From: Geminocystis sp. M7585_C2015_104
GTDB taxonomy: Bacteria; Cyanobacteriota; Cyanobacteriia; Cyanobacteriales; Cyanobacteriaceae
Length of the DNA: 64,000 nt
Assembly (NCBI GenBank): GCA_015295805.1
Contig: DVEF01000060.1
Span: forward strand, 1-64,000
Direction: 5' to 3'
This document shows, piece by piece, positions 1-9,224 of the stretch. The notes beneath the pieces were generated by a model. The model made no database searches, was not told the origin of the DNA, and worked only from the letters and a program-made list of their open reading frames with translations. Every line of letters starts with the position of its first letter. Positions within the stretch are counted from its first letter, which is position 1. Made by a program: the position numbers and the translations under genes.

Positions 1-314
1 AAAGGGAGGGAGTGTCAAGGGAAAAAAGGAATAAAAGAAGGGAAGGGGGAAAAAATAAGCAAGGAGGAGAATAAGAAAGGCGCCATTAAGCTTTTAGAGG
101 ATTATAGGGAGATAAGATGGGTGTTAGTGACACTAATGCTGCCATACCCCAAAAACCAAAAATAATGACCATCGGCAGGGGTGACCGAGCCTAACTAAAA
201 TGATAATCACTTGAGTAATTGCAACGAGCTGTTGAAAAATAATAGCAATATGAGAGAAAAATGTAGGGCTGCCTTAGGAATGTGGGGGTGGAAGGTGTAA
301 GAGGGATTGGGAAA
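1..314. other. Intergenic, no gene seen
   Basis: The first 60 bases are almost pure purine on the plus strand. A 28-codon minus-strand frame (about 80-166) encodes a short hydrophobic peptide, but I recognise no family and see no clear ribosome site, so I do not call it. No tRNA or hairpin of note. Confidence 0.5.
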
Positions 315-1499
315 TCAAATAATATTCAGTTGGATTTCTTGTTTGTTGAAGGGTAAATCCTCATTGATAGCCTTGATTTCCTCCATGGTAGCCGCGTTAA
401 TTTTGTCAATGTAGTGGTTTAAAATTGCCTGCATCCTGGGGTGATAGAAACGGTGGAAACTGTAGTTGGGGGTTGCCGGGAAGCCGCGACGGCGTTTATG
501 ACTCCCCCCGGCCCCAGGGTCATACATTTGTATTCCATTTTCTATTGCCCACTCTATGGGTTTATAATAGCATGTTTCAAAGTGAAGACAGTTATACTCT
601 TGAGTTGCCCCCCAATAACGCCCATATAGATTTTCCCCTTTGCGAATACAAAAAGACATGCCCACTGGATGGTGTAAGTCTTCTTGACGGTATGCCACCA
701 TTAACAACACCCGGTGGGAATAATTGGGATATAGTTGCTCAAAAAATCTCTTGGTTAGATATTTGCTTCCCCAATAGAATTTGTCACAAGTGCTACTATA
801 AAAACTATAGATTTCCGGGTACAAAAAATGAGGTATTTCTTCCCCCATCAACGGTTTTAAAATAAGGCCGGTTTTTTCGACAATTCTCCTTTCCCTTTTT
901 ATATTTTTTCTCTGATCTGAACTAAAAATCCGCAAAAAATCGTCAAAGGATTGGAAGTTTTGGTTAGACCAGATATAACTATAATGTAACCAGCCACAGA
1001 AACCAAATTGAGAAATAATTTCCCCCCATTCTGGGTCAACAAAAAGGAAATTGCAACCGGATAGTTTATTATTAATGCAAAAACGGTCAATGGCGGCAAC
1101 CATCATCTCGGTAATTTGCCACTCATCCTCGTCACTAGCTATCAAAAAACGATAACCCACTGCGGGGGTAAAGGGGGTCATCCCCACTAATTTGGGAAAA
1201 TAGCGTATACCTAAACGATAAGCTAAATCGGCCCACTGGTGGTCAAATACAAACTCCCCGTAATTGTGTGTCTTAATATATAAAGGGGCAGCGGCCACCA
1301 GTTGATTACCCTTCCATACCGTGAGATGACAGGGTTGCCAGCCTACACTGCCTTTTACACTCCCGGAAGTCTCCAAATTGTTTAACCATTCCCACTCCAA
1401 AAAGGGAGTCTTTAACGGTAATGCCATCTCATCCCAGGCTGATTGGGGTATCTCGCTGATTTTCTCATGCCATCTTAGGCTATAGCCGCTATTCTTCAT
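315..1499 (-). CDS. FemAB/GNAT-like acyltransferase (DUF482 / peptidoglycan-biosynthesis-like family)
   Basis: A 394-residue protein resembling the DUF482 (PF04339) family, which has a GNAT/FemAB-type fold. These are predicted amino-acyl or acyl transferases; the substrate is unknown. The conserved C-terminal pattern with YDPGAGGSHKRRRGF is present, followed by a short helical tail. The frame is open to a start at 1532, but I chose the ATG at 1499 because a strong purine site (AAGGGAGG) lies about seven bases upstream of it and the extra eleven residues look unlike the family. It stands alone and is divergent from argG, so the 170-base gap between them must hold both promoters. The family assignment is firm; the reaction is inference. 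Confidence 0.8.
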   Translation of the reverse strand: MKNSGYSLRWHEKISEIPQSAWDEMALPLKTPFLEWEWLNNLETSGSVKGSVGWQPCHLTVWKGNQLVAAAPLYIKTHNYGEFVFDHQWADLAYRLGIRYFPKLVGMTPFTPAVGYRFLIASDEDEWQITEMMVAAIDRFCINNKLSGCNFLFVDPEWGEIISQFGFCGWLHYSYIWSNQNFQSFDDFLRIFSSDQRKNIKRERRIVEKTGLILKPLMGEEIPHFLYPEIYSFYSSTCDKFYWGSKYLTKRFFEQLYPNYSHRVLLMVAYRQEDLHHPVGMSFCIRKGENLYGRYWGATQEYNCLHFETCYYKPIEWAIENGIQMYDPGAGGSHKRRRGFPATPNYSFHRFYHPRMQAILNHYIDKINAATMEEIKAINEDLPFNKQEIQLNII

Positions 1500-1672
1500 C
1501 ACACCCTCCCTTAACGCCGCGTTATGGGCCATTATAGCTAAACCACTTAATGTTTCTTTACATCAACTGTAATTGTCATAAGATGTCGTCACACTGGATA
1601 CAAATCCATGGGATTGGGAAACAATACACTTCTTGTTAAAATAAGCAGGTATTTGAGGAGATTTAAGGGATC

Positions 1673-2881
1673 ATGAGTCGTGCCAACAAGGTAGTATTAG
1701 CTTATTCCGGCGGTGTAGACACTTCTGTGTGTATACCCTACCTAAAACATGAATGGGGGGTAAAAGAGGTAATTACCCTGGCAGTGGACCTAGGACAGGG
1801 GGATGAATTACAGTCTATTCAACAGAAGGCGTTAAAATGTGGGGCGGATGAGTCTTTGGTAATAGACGCTAAAGAGGAATTCGTCACCCAGTATGCCTAT
1901 CGCGCCATTAAAGCCAACGCCCTGTATGAAAACCGTTATCCCCTCTCCACCGCCTTGGCTCGTCCTCTAATTGCTAAACTGTTGGTAGAAACGGCAGAAA
2001 AGTATGGCGCGGATGCCGTAGCCCATGGTTGTACAGGCAAAGGCAATGATCAGGTAAGATTTGACTTGGGTATTGCCACCTTAAACCCCTCCCTAAAAAT
2101 CCTAGCACCCGCTAGGGAATGGGGCATGAGTAGGGAAGAGACTATCGCCTATGGGGAGAAATATGGGATTGAATTTCCTGTTAAAAAATCCTCTCCTTAT
2201 AGTATAGATCGTAACCTTTTGGGACGTAGTATCGAAGCTGGGCCTCTAGAAAATCCCATGAACGAGCCTCCTGAGGAAATATACCTATTGACAAAGTCCA
2301 TCCAAGATGCACCCAATGAGCCTCAGTATGTGGAAATCACCTTTGAAAAGGGAATACCTGTGGCTTTAGATGGCGAAACCCTCCCCCCCGTGGAACTAAT
2401 AGGTAGGCTAAATGAAATCGCGGGTAATCATGGAGTTGGGAGAATCGATATGATAGAAAACAGGGTGGTGGGGATAAAATCTAGAGAAATCTATGAAACC
2501 CCTGCCCTGTTAGTGTTGATAAAGGCACATGAGGATTTAGAAAGTCTTACTCTTACTAGTGATGTCACCCATTATAAGCGAGCTCAGGTAGATTTGACCT
2601 ATAGCCGTCTGGTTTATGAGGGGTTGTGGTATAGTCCCCTAAAAGAGGCTTTGGATGTCTTCATCGATAAGACTCAGGAAAGGGTGAGTGGGGTAGTAAG
2701 AGTGAAATTCCATAAGGGTAATGCCATAATTGTGGGGAGACAATCAGACAACTCCCTATACACCCCCTCCCTGGCTACCTACGGTGAAGACGACAAGTTT
2801 GACCACAGGGCGGCAGAGGGGTTTATCTACATTTGGGGTTTGTCTTCCCGCATTTGGGCCTCTAAGACCCGTTCTTTTTAA
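1673..2881 (+). CDS. argG: Argininosuccinate synthase
   Basis: Cytosolic enzyme joining citrulline and aspartate with ATP, the penultimate step of arginine synthesis. It is 402 residues, the usual length. The N-terminal PP-loop AYSGGVDTS (residues about 10-18) binds [16 protein letters not shown] forms the citrulline/aspartate site, and the C-terminal block [17 protein letters not shown] is typical. A TAAGGGA ribosome site precedes the ATG by a few bases. The stop lies eight bases from the convergent cobQ stop with no evident terminator hairpin, so the two transcripts probably overlap. Confidence 0.97.
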   Translation: MSRANKVVLAYSGGVDTSVCIPYLKHEWGVKEVITLAVDLGQGDELQSIQQKALKCGADESLVIDAKEEFVTQYAYRAIKANALYENRYPLSTALARPLIAKLLVETAEKYGADAVAHGCTGKGNDQVRFDLGIATLNPSLKILAPAREWGMSREETIAYGEKYGIEFPVKKSSPYSIDRNLLGRSIEAGPLENPMNEPPEEIYLLTKSIQDAPNEPQYVEITFEKGIPVALDGETLPPVELIGRLNEIAGNHGVGRIDMIENRVVGIKSREIYETPALLVLIKAHEDLESLTLTSDVTHYKRAQVDLTYSRLVYEGLWYSPLKEALDVFIDKTQERVSGVVRVKFHKGNAIIVGRQSDNSLYTPSLATYGEDDKFDHRAAEGFIYIWGLSSRIWASKTRSF

Positions 2882-2889
2882 CCAACGTG

Positions 2890-4374
2890 TTATCCTATAA
2901 TTGGGGTCAGGTCTAAATTCTCTGCTACCAAGTCGGCTAAGGTGTCGAGAATCCTCTCTCGCTGTTGTCGGAAATTGGGGATTCCCGTAGGCAAACAGGG
3001 TAATCCTCGTTTCTTCCTTAAAATATTCAACCATGCCCGACGCCAAGGCCCATTGTCAAATATACCATGAAGATAACACCCCCATACCAGCTGATTTTCT
3101 GTCACCATCCCCAGACTGGAATCCTGGAATAACTGTTGGCATTTCAGTTTCCACTCCTTTGCTAGAGACGGAATTATTTCCGTATAGCCTTGATGTATTT
3201 CGTAACCGTCTATGGGTAAACCCTCATGGGGTTGTAAGGCAGTGGTTTCCCGTTGACGGGTGATTTTCTCTGGCCTTAAAACTGTACGAAGGGGCAATAA
3301 GTTCAACCCTTGACATTTCTCCGTCAATCCCTCAATATGGTTTGGGTCTAACACTTCATGCCCCAACATCTGAAAGCCACCACAAATGCCAAAAACAGTG
3401 CCTCCCGCCGCCACATACTCTTGAATTTGTCTTGCAGTTCCACTACTATGTAATAATTCCAAGTCAGAAATAGTATTTTTACTACCAGGAAGGATTACCG
3501 CATCCGGATGGCCCAATGGCTTCCCGGGTTCAAGATATTCTACCAAAACACTGTCTTCTGTTTCTAGGGGATCAAAGTCGGTAAAATTAGAAATATGGGG
3601 CAACCTGATAATTACTATTCTTAACTGATATTTTGTCTTCTTGTTACTACGCTCCAACAAACTTAAAGAATCCTCTGCAGGTATATGGCAGTCAAACCAG
3701 GGTATAACACCCAACACTGGAATCTTGGTGTAATCCCGTAACCATTTTATCCCCGGCTGGAGTATAGACATGTCCCCCCTGAATTTGTTTATGACTATCC
3801 CCTTGACTAAAGCCCGCTCTTCTGGTTCCAATAATTGTAATGTCCCCACAATGTGGGCAAAAACGCCCCCCTTTTCTATATCCCCTACTAGGATCGTGTC
3901 CGCCTTTAAGTATTTCGCCACCCGCATGTTGGTTAAGTCTCTATGTTTCAGATTCACCTCCACCGGACTTCCCGCCCCCTCTGCTATAATCATGTTATAT
4001 TCTTCAGATAGTACAGAAATAGATTCGGTAATGGCCTGCCAGCCAAGGTCAAAATAGTTTTGGTAGTAGTCTTTGGCATTAGTCACCCCCACTGGTTTCC
4101 CTTTTATAATCACCTGGGAAGTCATATGGCCCTGGGGTTTGAGGAGAATGGGATTCATTTCCACCCTGGGGATAGTTTTAGCCGCCCAAGCCTGTAAAGC
4201 CTGTGCGTATCCGATTTCGCCGCCACTGGGGGTAACATAGGCATTCAAGGCCATATTTTGCCCTTTAAAAGGCGTTACCAACCACCCCTGTCGCCACATT
4301 ATTCGACACAAGGCTGTCACCAGGGATGATTTACCTGTATGGGAAGCTGTCCCCACTACCATTATTGCTTTCAT
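2890..4374 (-). CDS. cobQ: Cobyric acid synthase, glutamine-hydrolysing
   Basis: Amidates adenosylcobyrinic acid a,c-diamide at four carboxyls in cobalamin (pseudocobalamin in cyanobacteria) synthesis. At 494 residues it has the normal two-domain form: an N-terminal dethiobiotin-synthetase-like ATPase with GTASHTGKSS (residues 8-17), and a C-terminal triad glutamine amidotransferase with the nucleophile Cys331 in FGICGGFQMLG and a late catalytic-type histidine in YLHGIFDN. It starts eight bases after the stop of the upstream P-loop kinase gene, so the two are probably cotranscribed. No cobalamin riboswitch was seen upstream. Confidence 0.95.
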   Translation of the reverse strand: MKAIMVVGTASHTGKSSLVTALCRIMWRQGWLVTPFKGQNMALNAYVTPSGGEIGYAQALQAWAAKTIPRVEMNPILLKPQGHMTSQVIIKGKPVGVTNAKDYYQNYFDLGWQAITESISVLSEEYNMIIAEGAGSPVEVNLKHRDLTNMRVAKYLKADTILVGDIEKGGVFAHIVGTLQLLEPEERALVKGIVINKFRGDMSILQPGIKWLRDYTKIPVLGVIPWFDCHIPAEDSLSLLERSNKKTKYQLRIVIIRLPHISNFTDFDPLETEDSVLVEYLEPGKPLGHPDAVILPGSKNTISDLELLHSSGTARQIQEYVAAGGTVFGICGGFQMLGHEVLDPNHIEGLTEKCQGLNLLPLRTVLRPEKITRQRETTALQPHEGLPIDGYEIHQGYTEIIPSLAKEWKLKCQQLFQDSSLGMVTENQLVWGCYLHGIFDNGPWRRAWLNILRKKRGLPCLPTGIPNFRQQRERILDTLADLVAENLDLTPIIG

Positions 4375-4382
4375 TGTCTCTT

Positions 4383-4964
4383 TTAGCCACTATTTGTTCC
4401 TAAGGATAATTTAACCCCTATTTCCATGTCCGTTGCCCCTTTGGCTAAATTCTCTAGAATATTATCTATTTTTGAAATTGCTAAGTTTCCCTCCAAAAAG
4501 GGTACTTCATAGACTTCAAAAAAACCCTCTTCCCTTTTAGGGGGGGAATTTTCTAATGACAAAAACATTGCTGTGATTACCTCGTCTGGCACTTGTCTTT
4601 TTCGTTTCCTATTCCACTCTAAACACACCTGGAGAGGAGTTTTTAAATACCAGCCTATCCAGTTTATTTTCTCGTACTTTTTTAGATGCATCAACAATTC
4701 AATTCGCCAGGATGGCTTTGCATTTGTGGCATCATAAATAACCCCCCTCCCATTCTTAATCAGCTCGTGGATTTGTTGGTATGCTTCTTTGGCAATTGTT
4801 GGCCAGTCTCCTTGGATGTTTTCGTCGCCGAATAACTTTTTTCTTATTTCATCTGTAGCCACAATTTCACAGCTACTCTGTTTCTTTTTTAAGTATTGAG
4901 CCAGAGTAGACTTGCCGCTCGCAGGACAACCAATTAAAATGTGGGAGAAAGAAGGATTCGCCAT
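4383..4964 (-). CDS. Small P-loop kinase / AAA-type ATPase, function unknown
   Basis: A 193-residue P-loop NTPase of the polynucleotide-kinase/zeta-toxin-like kinase group found in cyanobacteria. Visible features are the Walker A motif GCPASGKST near residue 13, a DEIRKKLFGD segment typical of these kinases, and DATNAKPSWR with the acidic strand that follows. The substrate is unknown. It lies eight bases upstream of cobQ and about 90 bases downstream of xthA on the same strand, so it may sit in the middle of a short operon. There is no antitoxin-like partner, which argues against a zeta toxin. The family is clear, the role is not. Confidence 0.75.
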   Translation of the reverse strand: MANPSFSHILIGCPASGKSTLAQYLKKKQSSCEIVATDEIRKKLFGDENIQGDWPTIAKEAYQQIHELIKNGRGVIYDATNAKPSWRIELLMHLKKYEKINWIGWYLKTPLQVCLEWNRKRKRQVPDEVITAMFLSLENSPPKREEGFFEVYEVPFLEGNLAISKIDNILENLAKGATDMEIGVKLSLGTNSG

Positions 4965-5055
4965 GTAATTGTAGGAATAACTTTACAAAAGTGGCGGTTA
5001 AAATTTACCTCCAATATAATACCATATCTCTTCTAAATTGTACAAAAAACTGCAT

Positions 5056-5076
5056 ATTACAAATTACAAATTACAG
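5056..5076. repeat. Tandem heptamer repeat ATTACAA, about three units
   Basis: Two exact copies of ATTACAA and a third copy with its last base changed run head to tail across the stop codon of xthA. Short heptameric tandem repeats are common in cyanobacterial intergenic DNA. Here the repeat supplies the stop codon and the last codon. Confidence 0.7.
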
Positions 5077-5842
5077 GGGCGTGATCACTTGGTTTTTCCA
5101 GTTTCCTGGGGTAAATGTCAATATGACAGTCTAAGACTTCTTCTTCCAGGGCCGAAGTAACATAAATGTGGTCAATCCGCCAGCCGCGATTTCTTACAAA
5201 ACCATTCTGTCGGTAATCCCACCAGGTAAAATTGTTCCCCTCCTTTCTGAATTTTCTGAAAATGTCGATGAAACCTAAGTCTAGTATTCTCTTTAGGGCC
5301 TTTCTCTCTTTTTCCGAAGCCATTATGTGATTTTCTTTTCCCTGAGGGTTGTAGATGTCAATGTCCTCTGGGGCAATGTTAAAATCTCCACACATTATGA
5401 TTTTATCCCCATGTTTCTCCTTCAAAACTTCTAAATATCTTCGCAAATTAGCTAGCCAGTTTAACTTATAATGGTACTTTTCAGAATCCACAGAGTTTCC
5501 GTTGGGCACATAAACGTTGACGATTATAATTTCCCCTATCTTGGCTGCCATTAATCTTCTTTGTTTGTCTAGAATACTGCTGTTTTCCCCAGGAATTACA
5601 CCGGAAAAACCGTATAGGCATTCCAGGCTACTTCGACTTAAAATAGCTACTCCGTTATAGGACTTTTGGCCATAAAAATAACATTTATACCCCGTTTCTT
5701 CAAAGTAATCTTTTGGGAATTCTTCGTCGGTAACTTTTGTTTCTTGCACACACAATATGTCAACGTCCTGTTGAGACAACCAATCCCTCACCTGTTGTTT
5801 GCGAGTCCGGATTGAATTGACATTCCAGGTGGCAATTTTCAT
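5057..5842 (-). CDS. xthA: Exodeoxyribonuclease III / AP endonuclease
   Basis: Base-excision repair enzyme that cuts DNA 5' to abasic sites and removes 3' blocks. It is 261 residues, the usual single endonuclease/exonuclease/phosphatase domain. All metal and catalytic motifs are visible: the N-terminal MKIATWNVNSIR, the QETKV glutamate near residue 34, GDFNIAP in the middle and the C-terminal SDHAPV histidine. The stop codon falls inside a tandem heptamer repeat (see 5056-5076). Confidence 0.95.
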   Translation of the reverse strand: MKIATWNVNSIRTRKQQVRDWLSQQDVDILCVQETKVTDEEFPKDYFEETGYKCYFYGQKSYNGVAILSRSSLECLYGFSGVIPGENSSILDKQRRLMAAKIGEIIIVNVYVPNGNSVDSEKYHYKLNWLANLRRYLEVLKEKHGDKIIMCGDFNIAPEDIDIYNPQGKENHIMASEKERKALKRILDLGFIDIFRKFRKEGNNFTWWDYRQNGFVRNRGWRIDHIYVTSALEEEVLDCHIDIYPRKLEKPSDHAPVICNL

Positions 5843-6002
5843 ATTCTTGGCCTCATAAAACTATATTATATTGTAACAAAATAGGCTGAATATTTTCAGA
5901 AAATTTTAAGGGCACGAGTAAAAAAAGAAAGAGGAAAATAGCTCCAAAAATAAAATATGTGTTATAATCTGAACCTTGAAGATGGCAGTGAGGGGAAGAG
6001 TC

Positions 6003-7226
6003 TTGGCAAGGGTAAAAATAGAGAATCTTTATAAAACCTATAGTGAACAAAAGATAAACAGCCCAGACAACCCAGAATTGTCACAGAATAGCAGCTGGGT
6101 GTTGAAGGGTATTAATCTAGACATCCAGGATGGGGAATTTATGGTGTTAGTGGGGCCCTCTGGATGTGGTAAAAGTACTCTATTGCGTCTAATAGCTGGC
6201 TTAGAGTCGGTGACGGCAGGAAAAATATGGATAGACGAGGTGTGTGTTAACGACTTGCCACCAAAGGCGAGAAATGTTGCCATGGTTTTCCAGAATTATG
6301 CCCTTTACCCTCACATGAGGGTGTATGACAACATTGCCTTTGGCTTGAGGAGGATGAATAAGGAAAAACTCCCTCCGGAATCCTGGCAAGACAAATTCCT
6401 TTCCCTTATTACCTCTTTCTTGCCTAGCCAGTGGCGTTATGTGTCTGCGAAGGAAAAAGCTATTTCCGCCCGGGTGATGGAAGTAGCTAAAATGTTACAA
6501 ATAGAACACCTGTTAGATAGAATGCCAAAACAACTGTCTGGTGGACAAAAACAGAGAGTGGCTTTAGGAAGGGCAATTGCAAGAAATCCCAAGGTATTCC
6601 TCATGGATGAACCATTATCCAACCTGGATGCCAAATTGAGGACAGAAACACGATTACAAATTCTACAATTGCAAAGACAGTTAGGGGTCACTACCATTTA
6701 TGTTACACACGATCAGACGGAAGCCATGACGATGGGGGATAGGATTGCGGTTATAAACAAGGGGGAAATTCAACAAATAGCCACACCTATGTCTGTATAC
6801 CGACAACCGGTTAATACTTTTGTTGCCCAATTTATTGGCAGTCCTCCTATGAATTTGTTAGAGCTAAAATATGAAAGGCCTAATCTTCTAATTCATCCCT
6901 GTTTCAAGATAGAATTAACTCCCCAATGGCAGCAGGTTTTAGCCAACTACAACTATGAGAAAATATGGCTAGGAATCAGGCCAGAATCTTTCTATTTGTC
7001 CCAGAATTCCGAAGGAGCTATTCCTGTTATAATCCGACTCATTGAGCCTCTGGGGGCAGAGGTAATTTTAACTGTTACCGTCGCCGAGGATTCTGACATG
7101 CTCCTGCAGGTAAAATTGTTTGAGGATTACTCTTTTAGGATAGGAGATAAACTCAATTTAGGCATTAGAATGGAACAGATAAGTCTCTTTGATTACTACC
7201 AGAAAAAGAATGTAGAGTTGATGTAG
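6003..7226 (+). CDS. ABC transporter ATP-binding protein, sugar (MalK/UgpC)-like
   Basis: Cytoplasmic ATPase subunit of the CUT1 sugar-type importers. Numbered from the TTG at 6003: Walker A GPSGCGKST at 51-59, Q-loop Gln97 in VFQNYALYPHM, signature LSGGQKQR at 178-185, Walker B VFLMDEP at 198-204, H-loop in YVTHDQTEAM, then a C-terminal OB/TOBE region. I prefer the TTG at 6003 because AGGGGA lies six bases upstream and MARVKIENLYKTY matches the family start; ATG 5982 is the alternative. About 38 residues (119-156) are inserted between Q-loop and signature, which is unusual. No permease gene is adjacent. Confidence 0.85.
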   Translation: MARVKIENLYKTYSEQKINSPDNPELSQNSSWVLKGINLDIQDGEFMVLVGPSGCGKSTLLRLIAGLESVTAGKIWIDEVCVNDLPPKARNVAMVFQNYALYPHMRVYDNIAFGLRRMNKEKLPPESWQDKFLSLITSFLPSQWRYVSAKEKAISARVMEVAKMLQIEHLLDRMPKQLSGGQKQRVALGRAIARNPKVFLMDEPLSNLDAKLRTETRLQILQLQRQLGVTTIYVTHDQTEAMTMGDRIAVINKGEIQQIATPMSVYRQPVNTFVAQFIGSPPMNLLELKYERPNLLIHPCFKIELTPQWQQVLANYNYEKIWLGIRPESFYLSQNSEGAIPVIIRLIEPLGAEVILTVTVAEDSDMLLQVKLFEDYSFRIGDKLNLGIRMEQISLFDYYQKKNVELM

Positions 7227-8774
7227 TTGCGGCTCCGAGAAATGAATGTTAGAAGTTATTTGAATGAGCCCTTGGACAGGGTGTGTTTTGCCACAATTTT
7301 CACCTTGACCATTGCCATAGTGCTTCTGTTAAATGGGAACAGGATATGTGACGAGACAAAATGTATATTTAACCACAGGCCCAGGGTAAAAGAATTTAGC
7401 TGGCATAACAAAAAAGTGGGGGCGATGGATCAGGCTTTTTACTTAGAATTTGACAGGCCAATGTCACAGGAAGATGTGGAGGAAAATTTAAAAATAGAAC
7501 CCCCACTAGATGGTAAAATAAGTTGGTCTGGTAGACGTTTGGTTTACACCTTAAATCAGGTAATACCCTATGGCAGAAATTATCGCCTATCCCTGAAAAA
7601 TGCCAGAGAGAAATTCAGGGCTCAAAAATTGGGGTTAGAGATGGAACCATTTGTGGCAGAATTTCAGAGTAGGGATAGAGCCTTTGCCTATATCGGTATT
7701 CAGGGAGAGGAGAGTGGTAGACTTGTTCTAACCAATTTGACTAAACAAAATAAGACAATACTAACCCCAGAAAACCTGACAGTACTGGATTTTAAATTTA
7801 CCGACGACAGTGAGAAAATAGTCTTCTCTGCCATCAATGAGGATAACAAAGATCCCAATTACAAACAGATAGACATATACGAGGTGACCACGGGATTATC
7901 CAAGGACTTTGAAACAAAAATACCGGGTCAATTAAGATTACTGTTAGACGGAAAAGAGTATCAAAACAACAGGTTTGATTTAGCGGGAGAGAATCAAGAA
8001 ATACTGCTAGTACAGAGAATAAAAATAGATGATCCAAGGGATTTCGGACTGTGGAAAATTGAGGGGAATAAGTCACCGGAAAAGATAGACAGTGAGGGGG
8101 GAGATTTTTTAGTTACTCCCGATAGAAAAGCGGTAGCAATTGCAAGAGGGCAAGGAATCGCCATAATCCCTATCACGGGGGATAAACAGAACAAAATAGT
8201 CAATTTCCTTCCAAGATACGGACAGGTTTTAACCTTTAGTAAAGATGGAAGCAGTGCGGCGATGATCAACTTCAATCAAGACAATTCCAATCTTCTTTAC
8301 ACTCGTTCATTATACTATGTGAATAATCTGGGATTGGAAAAGAAACTTTTAGACACAAATGGCTCTATTATTGACTGTAAATTTAATCATTACGGGACAC
8401 AACTTTTTTGTCTTCTGACTGAGGCAAAAACCAAGGAAACGGAAATAGTAGAAAAACCCTATTTTGTAGCTATAGACATAAAATCAGGAAAAATTATACC
8501 TCTACTGGCACTCCCTAAATATCAAGACATAAAAATAAGCATGGCTCCAGATGGATTGGGATTGTTGTTCGACCAGATAATAACAGAAAACGACCTGCCA
8601 AAAAAGGCATGGAAGAGTTTAGATGCAGAAACCAACGAAGACTTGGTAACCGACTCGGCAGAATTGATAGTAAGTAGCCGGTTGTGGTTGCTAAAATTGC
8701 CTACAGCCGCCTCTCCCTCCCCTTCCTTGGAAGAATTGCCGATTGCCGGATTAAAACCCCAATGGAGTCCATGA
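7227..8774 (+). CDS. Membrane-anchored Ig-like/beta-propeller protein of unknown function
   Basis: A 515-residue protein that begins with a TTG directly after the stop of the ABC ATPase gene; ATG 7242 is the alternative start. Residues about 18-36 form one hydrophobic segment, likely a signal anchor. This is followed by a bacterial Ig-like (Big_5/SbsA-like) segment with YLEFDRPMSQEDVEENL, then repeated blocks such as LDFKFTDDSEKIVFSAIN that resemble WD40/TolB-type propeller blades. It is probably extracytoplasmic. Zero spacing to the ATPase gene implies cotranscription and possibly a shared role, but no binding function can be read from the sequence. Confidence 0.65.
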   Translation: MRLREMNVRSYLNEPLDRVCFATIFTLTIAIVLLLNGNRICDETKCIFNHRPRVKEFSWHNKKVGAMDQAFYLEFDRPMSQEDVEENLKIEPPLDGKISWSGRRLVYTLNQVIPYGRNYRLSLKNAREKFRAQKLGLEMEPFVAEFQSRDRAFAYIGIQGEESGRLVLTNLTKQNKTILTPENLTVLDFKFTDDSEKIVFSAINEDNKDPNYKQIDIYEVTTGLSKDFETKIPGQLRLLLDGKEYQNNRFDLAGENQEILLVQRIKIDDPRDFGLWKIEGNKSPEKIDSEGGDFLVTPDRKAVAIARGQGIAIIPITGDKQNKIVNFLPRYGQVLTFSKDGSSAAMINFNQDNSNLLYTRSLYYVNNLGLEKKLLDTNGSIIDCKFNHYGTQLFCLLTEAKTKETEIVEKPYFVAIDIKSGKIIPLLALPKYQDIKISMAPDGLGLLFDQIITENDLPKKAWKSLDAETNEDLVTDSAELIVSSRLWLLKLPTAASPSPSLEELPIAGLKPQWSP

Positions 8775-8780
8775 TTATAA

Positions 8781-9206
8781 TCATTTCACGGGCTGTAGAA
8801 GGGTAACCTTGAGCTGAAAACTGCCAATGCCGGTAATGCCAAAGGCCCTCACTCTGATGATATACTTGCCGGTGTGGGGTATACGAGTGAATAGTAGTGC
8901 GTTAGTACTACCATCAGGGGCGTCGTCATTTTCAGCTAGGGTACTACCGTCTTCTGACATAAGAATTACCAAGGGGTCAAACTCTTCAGAAATAACATCT
9001 ATGGCAATCTGTTGCCCCTTTTGCAACTGTAGCACATAATCCTTGGCAAAACCCCCATCCCCGGTGGGAATATCCTCCAGGGTGAGTTGATCAGTAATAG
9101 TCTGATTGGGGGAAAGAGGGATGGGATGATAAACTCGAGACTGGGCAAGTATAGGATGGCAGGAAAAGAGAAAAAGAAAGGGGAACACTAAAATCCTAGA
9201 AATCAT
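8781..9206 (-). CDS. Secreted PPC-domain protein
   Basis: 141 residues. An N-terminal signal peptide (MISRILVFPFLFLFSCHPILAQS) ends near residue 22. The rest is a bacterial pre-peptidase C-terminal (PPC, PF04151) beta-sandwich with the typical DYVLQLQKGQQIAIDV, FDPLVILMSEDGSTLAENDDA and GKYIIRVRAF strands. PPC domains usually flank exported proteases; here the domain stands alone, so it is a structural or binding protein rather than an enzyme. It is last in a minus-strand series after dxs and the LapA-like gene, 18 bases from the latter. Confidence 0.8.
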   Translation of the reverse strand: MISRILVFPFLFLFSCHPILAQSRVYHPIPLSPNQTITDQLTLEDIPTGDGGFAKDYVLQLQKGQQIAIDVISEEFDPLVILMSEDGSTLAENDDAPDGSTNALLFTRIPHTGKYIIRVRAFGITGIGSFQLKVTLLQPVK

Positions 9207-9224
9207 CGAGACACTGGCTGCTAC

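Noticed and set aside
80-166. 28-codon minus-strand small membrane peptide
   Set aside because: No ribosome site and no match to known small photosystem or cytochrome subunits that I recall.
3530-3550. GGGTTCAA-like tRNA arm
   Set aside because: It lies inside the cobQ coding frame and no cloverleaf can be built around it.
4383-4964. Zeta-toxin interpretation of the small P-loop kinase
   Set aside because: No antitoxin gene beside it; it sits with cobQ in a housekeeping context.
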